Of a DNA stretch of 6,262 nucleotides, positions 1-4,306 are shown piece after piece (the first letter of the stretch is position 1; each line of letters begins with the position of its first letter). The stretch lies in assembly GCA_903939355.1 (NCBI GenBank), contig CAJAHC010000293.1, positions 1-6,262 of the forward strand, written 5' to 3'. The position numbers and the translations under genes are program-made. Source of the stretch: an uncultured Methylococcaceae bacterium (lineage in GTDB: Bacteria > Pseudomonadota > Gammaproteobacteria > Methylococcales > Methylomonadaceae). The notes beneath the pieces were generated by a model that worked only from the letters and a program-made list of their open reading frames with translations, was not told where the DNA came from and did no database searches.

Positions 1-629
1 CCACCTCTAAGGTAGCCAGCGTTTACCATGCCATGCAGGTCGAAATTATCTCGAAAGAAAGTATCCGCTTCGTCGATCAATATAGTTGGCTTCCATAACT
101 CTACGGCTCTGAATAAAGCAGACGCCGACGCATTAGAAGCAGGTAATGGTCTATATGACATTTTACCCATCACATTTAAAAGCTGAGTTTTCCCACAACT
201 CTTTTCCGGAGCGTTGATGATTGCCAGCGGTGCAACTTCTAACACATCAACAAAGTAGGTCATTGCAACCCATAAGGCAGCTGCATGGGCTTGGTACTCA
301 TCCAGTACAATAAATTGACGAATAGCACTAGATACTTCATTAAGTAATTGAGCGGGATCAATCTGATCTTGGTGCGGCTCTACTGTAAGGAATGGTAGGC
401 GGTCTGCTTGCTTATCGGTGGTTCTAGCTACTTTTACTTCGGCATCCAATACCGCCGGCCTGATTCCCAATTCTTTGGCTTGCTCTACTCTAACTCGGTC
501 ATAATCAATTGGTTTCAATGCAGCCAGATTACGGATGATTTCATTATCAGGATGCTTTGCTTCAATCTCCGTTTCATCATTACACTGAATTTCATTTAAA
601 AACTGATCTCTTTTATCTTCTAGGTTCAT
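1..629 (-). CDS. DUF3631 P-loop ATPase, replication-associated (3' end beyond the window)
   Basis: Translates to 209 residues plus two bases without a stop. The start ATG sits in an ATGA overlap with the stop of the CHC2 gene, and GGAG lies 8 bases before it (638-641), which fixes the start. Residues 1-80 are a hydrophilic, poorly characterised lead. From about residue 80 the protein reads like a DUF3631 domain: a helical stretch, a P-loop variant NAPEKSCGKTQLL at about 139-151 (known family members usually have SPEKRCGKT), the conserved PLPASN at 161-166, a Walker-B-like TILIDEAD at 182-189, and the DNFDLHGMVNAG region at 194-205. Known: the family consists of predicted nucleotide-binding proteins in phage and integrated elements, often next to primase-like genes and sometimes fused to them. 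Inferred: a helicase-like or replication-initiation ATPase partnering the CHC2 protein. The substrate is unknown, and C-terminal domains cannot be seen. Confidence 0.85.
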   Translation of the reverse strand, partial: MNLEDKRDQFLNEIQCNDETEIEAKHPDNEIIRNLAALKPIDYDRVRVEQAKELGIRPAVLDAEVKVARTTDKQADRLPFLTVEPHQDQIDPAQLLNEVSSAIRQFIVLDEYQAHAAALWVAMTYFVDVLEVAPLAIINAPEKSCGKTQLLNVMGKMSYRPLPASNASASALFRAVELWKPTILIDEADTFFRDNFDLHGMVNAGYLRG

Positions 630-1042
630 CGCCTAATCTCCATAGCAATGCTATTGATTACATTTTCTGCAATTGACACTCGGGCCATATCTTCCGCTGA
701 TAAATCTTGAAAGTTCAACAATTGCCTGACCGCTAAACTTAAAATAATAGATTCATGCATCAACCGATCAAACAGCTCGTATTTATTGAATCGAGGTGGT
801 TTATTGCCTTTTTGGTAGCTTGGGTTTTCCGGCATTAAATCGGATAACTCCAGTCCAATCGCTGCAAGAATATCGACTACTGAGCATCCTGAAAAACAAT
901 GCAACAATAGCTTTTCGTCGTCGGTTTGCTTAATTGCCAGCGAGGGAGACCTATCAGGATGAGCTGGACAACAAGCTAAATATTTTCCATTTCCTGTGCT
1001 TTTAACTTTATCTAATTTTGAAAGAAGATTATTAACGTCCAT
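626..1042 (-). CDS. CHC2 zinc-finger, primase-like protein
   Basis: 138 residues from the ATG at 1042. A GTG six bases earlier (1048) is in frame, but the AGG of the ribosome-binding site overlaps it. That AGG lies 5 bases before the ATG, so ATG is preferred. Residues about 20-70 match the CHC2-type zinc ribbon of primases: CCPAHPDRSPSLAI followed by LLHCFSGCSVVDILAAIGLE, with CX2H (Cys25, His28) and CX3C (Cys49, Cys53) as likely zinc ligands. The rest, about 75-138, is helical and shows no TOPRIM catalytic domain, so this is a short stand-alone DNA-binding module. Its start overlaps the preceding small ORF by 11 bp and its stop overlaps the DUF3631 start. Inferred: template recognition during element replication, acting with the DUF3631 ATPase. 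A split primase is possible but not shown. Confidence 0.82.
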   Translation of the reverse strand: MDVNNLLSKLDKVKSTGNGKYLACCPAHPDRSPSLAIKQTDDEKLLLHCFSGCSVVDILAAIGLELSDLMPENPSYQKGNKPPRFNKYELFDRLMHESIILSLAVRQLLNFQDLSAEDMARVSIAENVINSIAMEIRR

Positions 1043-1193
1043 ACGCACCTGCCAATAAATTCAGTACATAAAGAATTGCCGCAGTGATTAAACAAATGCG
1101 ACTGAAAGTGGTTATTAATGATGTAAAATAATCTTGATTTTTTTTCTTGCTGCCCAGGTTTTTTTCGTCGGTAGTAGCACCTAATTTGCCCAT
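1032..1193 (-). CDS. Small single-span membrane protein, 53 aa, unknown function
   Basis: Reads MGKLGATTDEKNLG at the start and NLLAGAYGR at the end. A charged, lysine-rich N-terminal half (about residues 1-22, including KKK at 16-18) precedes one hydrophobic segment at about 30-50 (ICLITAAILYVLNLLAG), which looks like a transmembrane helix. AGG lies 7 bases before the ATG. The gene starts 2 bp after the AlpA-like stop and overlaps the CHC2 start by 11 bp, filling an otherwise empty gap in a compact operon. That packing, the ribosome-binding site and the amphipathic layout argue for a real gene. I recognise no family. It could tether the replication proteins to the membrane, act as a holin- or toxin-like peptide, or be a host-modulating cargo protein; the sequence does not decide between these. 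Confidence 0.62.
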   Translation of the reverse strand: MGKLGATTDEKNLGSKKKNQDYFTSLITTFSRICLITAAILYVLNLLAGAYGR

Positions 1194-1195
1194 GA

Positions 1196-1444
1196 TTAGA
1201 CCTGCTTTTCAGAAGTAGAGTTTTGAGTTTGATGCTGATCTAACCAGGTTAAAACATCTAGTTTTTTGTATTTAACAGCGCGGTTAATTTTAAGGTAAGG
1301 AATACCGCCACCAGCCCAGCGGTCACGCTCTAATGTTGCAGTAGAGCAGTCACGTACATGCGCGATAGTGTTCTGATTGAATAAAGTAGTTACTGGAGCG
1401 TTATCAAAATCACTGAGTGATCTATTGCGATCGTTGTTATTCAT
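1196..1444 (-). CDS. AlpA-like / excisionase-type winged-helix DNA-binding protein
   Basis: 82 residues with a MerR-like helix-turn-helix at about 21-71: LFNQNTIAHVRDCSTATLERDRW forms the helices, the GGGIPYLKINRAVKYKK turn and wing follow, and LDVLTWLDQH closes the fold. This is the pattern of AlpA and HTH_17 excisionase-fold proteins, and the length is typical. An excellent ribosome-binding site, GGGAGG (1454-1459), lies 9 bases before the ATG. Known: such proteins regulate integrase or excision, or act as recombination directionality factors. Here it heads the small-protein/CHC2/DUF3631 operon, so it may also control those genes. The repeats at 1525-1560 just upstream are its most obvious candidate binding sites (inference). 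Family call is firm; whether it is an activator, repressor or Xis is open. Confidence 0.85.
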   Translation of the reverse strand: MNNNDRNRSLSDFDNAPVTTLFNQNTIAHVRDCSTATLERDRWAGGGIPYLKINRAVKYKKLDVLTWLDQHQTQNSTSEKQV

Positions 1445-1496
1445 AATTTGGCGCCTCCCGGCGGTAGTTTGAAATAATTTGAAGAAAGAATAGCAG

Positions 1497-1523
1497 CTAT
1501 TAATTGCCTTAAAAATATGACAA
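1497..1523 (-). promoter_or_regulatory. Weak candidate promoter of the AlpA-like operon
   Basis: On the minus strand TTGTCA (1518-1523) is followed after 15 bases by TAATAG (1497-1502), upstream of the AlpA ribosome-binding site. The spacing is shorter than the ideal 17. The -35 word directly abuts the GGAC/TGTC repeats, which fits regulation by a bound protein. The assignment is by eye. Confidence 0.25.
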
Positions 1524-1560
1524 CCCCGGACATTCCCCCGACAAATTCCGAGTGTCTGGG
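1524..1560. repeat. GC-rich repeat cluster with CCCxGACA/TGTCxGGG words; operator or iteron candidate
   Basis: In an AT-rich gap, CCCCGGACATT (1524-1534) is followed directly by the related CCCCCGACA (1535-1543), and then by AGTGTCTGGG (1551-1560) in opposite orientation. A fourth copy, AGTGTCCGGG, is at 1619-1628 inside the neighbouring terminator. The outer words form an imperfect inverted repeat (8 of 10 positions pair, loop 16). The position between the terminator of one gene and the start of the AlpA-led operon suggests an operator or a replication-protein binding site. No protein assignment can be made from sequence alone. Confidence 0.5.
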
Positions 1561-1599
1561 CTTAAACTACCAGCACATAAGGGCTGTTGGATTTTTGGC

Positions 1600-1625
1600 A
1601 AAAAAAAGGACACTCTAAAGTGTCC
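1600..1625 (-). terminator. Intrinsic terminator of the 181-aa gene
   Basis: On the minus strand a perfect 7-bp stem, GGACACT/AGTGTCC with a 4-base loop (1608-1625), is followed by eight T (1600-1607). It lies 23 bases past the stop codon at 1649, so it should isolate the integrase side from the AlpA-led operon. Confidence 0.85.
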
Positions 1626-1648
1626 GGGTTTGACGAGTATAAGACTTT

Positions 1649-2194
1649 TTATCGACCGCATGTAAGCTTGACAATTTTCTGCTTAAGCCAAAAATGTCGT
1701 GTAAATGAAGACAGTGATAAATCAAAAAGTGTTGTATCTAAGCTAGCTTGGTTCAACGCAATGTGTATTTTGTTATAAGTAAATATTTTTGGCAGGATGG
1801 TAATTTCATCACCCTTGAAAAATTCTTGTTTAAGTAGCCAAGATTTTAAAACTTCAAGTCGGCGATTAAAAATCGGGCTAACTTTAGTTTCTTTAGGAGT
1901 GGCTAGCAAAAGACAATCACTTATTTCAGATATTTTTGTTCTAATTCTGTCGAACATTTTATCCCGTTTACTGGACCAGTCTTGTTTGTTTACCTTGGTT
2001 TTTTCAAGTTCTAATAGGCGAAGCCAAACGAAAAGCCTGATCCGATCTTCATAGCTGGAAGGCTGACATATGGTTTCAGTAAGAATGTCGTCTGTGATTT
2101 GGGTGTATGTAGTTGTTGCTGAGGATAAGATAATAAATTCTGCCTGGTATTCAGCATCATCTTGAATTTTTTCTTCAGTGATTTGGTCATTCAT
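1649..2194 (-). CDS. Hypothetical protein, 181 aa, integrase-adjacent
   Basis: No family recognised. Start ATG at 2194 with AGGG about 8 bases upstream; stop followed by a strong terminator, so it is likely a genuine, separately terminated gene. Residues 1-45 are acidic and Thr/Ile rich (MNDQITEEKIQDDAEYQAEF). A helical, charged middle (about 49-100: YEDRIRLFVWLRLLELEKTK, then a Lys/Arg-rich stretch) follows, and the C-terminal third (about 108-181) is hydrophobic and basic, ending LKQKIVKLTCGR. I see no signal peptide, clear membrane span, zinc ligands or helix-turn-helix. Its place between the integrase and the regulator/replication block is where islands often carry regulators or accessory cargo. 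A 16-bp palindrome sits just upstream and may control it. Function unknown. Confidence 0.7.
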   Translation of the reverse strand: MNDQITEEKIQDDAEYQAEFIILSSATTTYTQITDDILTETICQPSSYEDRIRLFVWLRLLELEKTKVNKQDWSSKRDKMFDRIRTKISEISDCLLLATPKETKVSPIFNRRLEVLKSWLLKQEFFKGDEITILPKIFTYNKIHIALNQASLDTTLFDLSLSSFTRHFWLKQKIVKLTCGR

Positions 2195-2207
2195 ATTTAA
2201 AACCCTT

Positions 2208-2223
2208 TTCTAATCGATTAGAA
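2208..2223. promoter_or_regulatory. Perfect 16-bp palindrome upstream of the 181-aa gene; operator candidate
   Basis: TTCTAATCGATTAGAA is fully self-complementary. It lies 13 bases before the ATG at 2194, so a bound dimer would block transcription start or ribosome access. It has no loop and no following T run, so it is not a terminator for the integrase. A self-regulating dimeric repressor is the simplest reading, but the binding protein is unknown. Confidence 0.45.
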
Positions 2224-2285
2224 GGCATCATTGCGGTGAGGTTAATCTAACTCTGCTAGCTGCATGCGCATTGCATATTAATGAA

Positions 2286-3494
2286 TTAACCTTTGTTTTG
2301 TATGATTGGGACAATTTCAGCAGATTGTTTTATTCCCGCTGATTTCAACATAAAATCAGTTATGGTCTGCATGGGTATTCGCAATCGTTCGACGTTCAGT
2401 TGGATATACCCACTAGTTACATCATCACCCTGTTTATGATTGACTAGTGCTTTAACTGCAAATGAGGAAATATCTAGGGATTCAGCTATGGTGACAAAGG
2501 TTCTTCTTAAGTCGTGCATAGCAAATGGAACATCAGTTTTTTCAATAATTTTAGCGAGCTGTCTTTTAGGTTCAACCAAATAGCCGCGGACTCCCTCTCC
2601 AGGAAATACAAAATCGTTATTACTGCTCAATTTGCGTGCTGTTAACATATTGGCCAAATAATCAGATAACGGTAATTGCATTGGCCTACCGTTTTTTGGG
2701 TCACGGAGGATGTAGCTGTTGTCAGTCAAATCAATATCAGACCATTGAAGTTTTGCTGACTCATCTTTTCGGCATCCAGTTAGTAATACGAAAATTAAGT
2801 AGTCTCTGATAGTTGAATTATCAATATTTAGTACAGCATCGAACCATATTTCTAGTTGATGCGGTTTTAGATGGCCGGTACGACGACCGACCTTGTACCA
2901 ACTGCGGGTTTGACTAATTCGTTTGACGGGGTTTTCAGGTAATATTGATAAACCCTTGCCCGTTTCATATTTTGCGCTGGCATAGTTCAAGACGCTGCGT
3001 AAGGTGCGACCGCCTAAATTAGCATAAGCCTCGCCACGTTCCACGCCTACTTTTTTATGACGACGTTCTACAGCATCGCGGGTAATCTCGGTAATGGGGA
3101 GTTTTTGCCAGTCTGGATAAATGTTATTCATCACGCCGGTATAGTCTCTCACTGTTTTTGGCTTGAGCTGTCGAGCTTCAAGAAACGCGGTGAATACCTC
3201 GCCTAGAGTGACTGCCTTAATATTCTGTTCGCGCTTTTCTTGAACGGTATCAACCCCCGCCGCAAGCGCTCCTATCCCTTTTTTTGCAGCTGTTCGTGCC
3301 TGTTCTGCAGTCATAGTAGGGAATTTACCCAGCACGACGCGCTTGGTCTTGTTGCCTATACGTTGCTGGACACACCATGTTTTTGACTTGGTGCCGACGT
3401 ACATACCGAAACCGGCAAGCTCATCATCCCAATAAAAAACCTGCCCCTTCTCCGTCAGCTCAAGTTTTTCAACCACTGATTTTATGAGTTTCAC
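2286..3494 (-). CDS. int: Tyrosine-type site-specific integrase, P4 family
   Basis: 402 residues, the usual size for P4-type integrases. An N-terminal DUF4102 arm-binding domain (about 1-85) includes FYWDDELAGFGMYV, KTWCVQQRIGNKTKRVVLGKFPTMTAEQAR; a SAM-like core-binding domain spans about 93-190; the catalytic domain spans about 205-375. Catalytic residues are all present: Arg242 (TGCRKDES), Lys267 (DPKNGR), His327 and Arg330 (MHDLRRTF), His353 (LVNHK) and nucleophile Tyr363 (TSGYIQL). The enzyme should therefore be active. The start is GTG at 3494: the frame has an upstream stop and no ATG, and GGGG (3503-3506) lies 8 bases before it. The gene points inward, away from att. The start lies among TAATAAG repeats, so self-repression by the integrase or by the AlpA-like protein is plausible. 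The likely target is the 3' end of tRNA-Thr(TGT), from the fragment at 3661-3710. Confidence 0.95.
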   Translation of the reverse strand: MKLIKSVVEKLELTEKGQVFYWDDELAGFGMYVGTKSKTWCVQQRIGNKTKRVVLGKFPTMTAEQARTAAKKGIGALAAGVDTVQEKREQNIKAVTLGEVFTAFLEARQLKPKTVRDYTGVMNNIYPDWQKLPITEITRDAVERRHKKVGVERGEAYANLGGRTLRSVLNYASAKYETGKGLSILPENPVKRISQTRSWYKVGRRTGHLKPHQLEIWFDAVLNIDNSTIRDYLIFVLLTGCRKDESAKLQWSDIDLTDNSYILRDPKNGRPMQLPLSDYLANMLTARKLSSNNDFVFPGEGVRGYLVEPKRQLAKIIEKTDVPFAMHDLRRTFVTIAESLDISSFAVKALVNHKQGDDVTSGYIQLNVERLRIPMQTITDFMLKSAGIKQSAEIVPIIQNKG

Positions 3495-3515
3495 CGCGGC
3501 AACCCCATCAAAATT

Positions 3516-3627
3516 TAATAAGAATTAATAAGCATATAATAAGCAGTCTGTTTAAAAGTTATTCAAAGACCGTCTGATTTATTATAACAACAAACCCTAT
3601 TAATACAAGGCTTATAAGTGCTTATTA
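3516..3627. repeat. Phased TAATAAG repeats and inverted copies; candidate arm-type sites
   Basis: TAATAAG occurs at 3516-3522, 3526-3532 and 3537-3543, that is at 10- and 11-base steps, one helical turn apart. The inverted form CTTATTA is at 3621-3627, with the close relative CTTATAA at 3611-3617, again 10 bases apart. They flank the integrase start on one side and the att fragment on the other. Known: P4- and lambda-type integrases bind short repeated arm sites beside the core. Inferred: these are arm sites or directionality-factor sites, and the group nearest the GTG may also regulate int. Because the region is AT-rich, chance is not excluded, but the phasing favours function. Confidence 0.55.
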
Positions 3628-3660
3628 AAATTCATTAGGGGTAGATAAAAGTGCAGGAAT

Positions 3661-3710
3661 GCTAATTTGTAATCAGCCGGTCAGGAGTTCGAATCTCCTC
3701 ACTAGCTCCA
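3661..3710 (+). other. Attachment site: 3' fragment of tRNA-Thr(TGT)
   Basis: Holds the anticodon arm (GCTAA, loop TTTGTAA, TCAGC; anticodon TGT at 3668-3670), a 5-base variable loop, a T-arm with perfect AGGAG/CTCCT stem and TTCGAAT loop (3683-3699), then CACTAGC, T and an encoded CCA (3700-3710). The upstream bases do not form a D-arm or the GCTAGTG needed to pair with CACTAGC, so this is not a working tRNA. The one mismatch in the anticodon stem (A3664 with C3674) lies on the 5' side, which suggests that the shared att core starts in the anticodon loop and runs to CCA, about 45 bp. This is an integration duplicate; the intact gene should lie at the other end of the element. Confidence 0.85.
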
Positions 3711-3718
3711 AATAAATC

Positions 3719-3753
3719 AAAGGCTTAGGTGATTTTTCATCTAGGCCTTTTTT
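3719..3753 (+). terminator. Intrinsic terminator behind the tRNA-Thr 3' end
   Basis: A 12-bp stem with two G-T wobbles (AGGCTTAGGTGA, 3721-3732, with TCATCTAGGCCT, 3737-3748), a TTTT loop and a T tract to 3753. It starts about ten bases after CCA, as expected for the terminator of the original tRNA gene. This supports placing the chromosome to the right of 3710. Confidence 0.82.
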
Positions 3754-4027
3754 GTGCGTGATCACTTTTGTGGTGCCTTTAGTCTGGACAATGGTCTGGG
3801 CAACGACCATCACTGTAAGTAGATATTGGTTTTAATATTCTGGGCAATACTTGCCAAACAACAACGCAAAAATACCAGTAGCCAAAATATTTATCATCCA
3901 ATCAAGCTCCGCTCCATAGCTCCTGATATAACTTTAAGTCAGATTCAAGAAAGCAACAAAATATTATTCGTAGATTTGATTGTTGATCCGATAAGTATGT
4001 AAGTGAATGCAGTCTGACAACAGATAC
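3754..4027. other. Intergenic stretch without a convincing gene; TCTGGRCAA repeats
   Basis: No intact coding sequence of useful length on either strand. Three near-identical words, TCTGGACAA (3783-3791), TCTGGGCAA (3795-3803) and TCTGGGCAA (3839-3847), lie close together. ATGGTC (3791-3796) and GACCAT (3805-3810) could form a 6-bp hairpin with an 8-base loop. The rest is AT-rich and featureless by eye. It may be ancestral tRNA-downstream sequence or debris of earlier integrations. Confidence 0.4.
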
Positions 4028-4054
4028 AAAAAAGCCTAGAGATTATCTAGGCTT
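4028..4054 (-). terminator. Minus-strand terminator downstream of the autotransporter gene
   Basis: A perfect 9-bp stem AAGCCTAGA/TCTAGGCTT (4032-4040 and 4046-4054) with a 5-base loop. On the minus strand it runs into six T (4028-4033). It lies about 250 bases past the autotransporter stop, with no closer terminator seen, so it probably ends that transcript. On the plus strand only a weak T-rich tail follows. Confidence 0.65.
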
Positions 4055-4081
4055 CATTTATTCTTATTTCTTCTGAGTTAA

Positions 4082-4305
4082 TTAACGTTTGTAACGATTC
4101 TTATACATTAGCAGAGCCATTCTTTTCTTGTGTTGCTTTTCTCTTATGCAACGCTATATTTACAGTGCAGATTGCATTGAAGCTTGAACTCGCTCTTTCC
4201 CTATAAATTGTTGTGAGTCCTAATAGGACGACTTTCCATCATCCGTTCAGTGAAGTCTGCAACCTTTATTAACGTCTCCTAGACTAATAGTTTCTTTGCT
4301 TCCAT
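4082..4305 (-). pseudogene. Possible decayed small ORF after the autotransporter gene
   Basis: Starting at the ATG at 4305, two bases past the autotransporter stop, the frame gives MEAKKLLV, a stop, then ETLIKVADFTERMMESRPI. In another frame the text continues DSQQFIGKERVQASMQSAL, two stops, and a basic tail RCIREKQHKKRMALLMYKNRYKR ending at 4082. The joined reading is protein-like in composition but needs one frameshift and three stop codons, so no intact gene exists. I do not recognise a family, and it may be chance in non-coding DNA. Confidence 0.2.
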
Positions 4306-4306
4306 G

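Larger units (their letters stand above)
1..3710. mobile_element. Right-hand part of a tRNA-Thr-integrated genomic island or phage satellite
   Basis: Seen: a P4-type tyrosine integrase beside a 3' tRNA fragment without its 5' half, and a same-strand block of AlpA-like, CHC2 zinc-finger and DUF3631 genes. Known: these families recur together in integrative elements and prophage remnants, where they provide integration, control and replication. Inferred: the right boundary is the CCA end of the tRNA fragment at 3710, because a tRNA-type terminator and ordinary chromosomal content follow. The left boundary is outside the window. No capsid, tail, packaging or conjugation gene is visible, so a satellite, a genomic island or a truncated larger element are all possible. 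Confidence 0.75.

Noticed and set aside
408..599. Plus-strand open frame of 63 codons
   Set aside because: Lies wholly antisense to the DUF3631 gene, which has clear family motifs.
1043..1048. GTG at 1048 as start of the CHC2 gene
   Set aside because: It overlaps the AGG of the ribosome-binding site, which is correctly spaced for the ATG at 1042.
1608..1625. GGACACT/AGTGTCC palindrome as an operator only
   Set aside because: Eight T follow it on the minus strand just past a stop codon, so a terminator is the primary reading, although the word is shared with the nearby repeats.
1587..2054. Plus-strand open frames at 1587-1778 and 1797-2054
   Set aside because: Both are mostly antisense to the 181-aa gene; the first also runs through the terminator hairpin, and neither resembles a known protein.
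3516..3543. CRISPR-like or iteron replication array
   Set aside because: Repeats are only 7 bases at 10-11 base steps beside an integrase and att site; arm-type sites fit better.
3600..3710. A complete tRNA gene ending at 3710
   Set aside because: T-arm, anticodon arm and CCA are present, but the bases before 3661 give no D-arm and no 5' acceptor strand pairing with CACTAGC.
3832..3897. Minus-strand 21-residue hydrophobic ORF (MINILATGIFALLFGKYCPEY)
   Set aside because: Looks like a membrane peptide, but is very short with only a poor ribosome-binding site and no conserved context; kept only as a remote toxin-peptide possibility.
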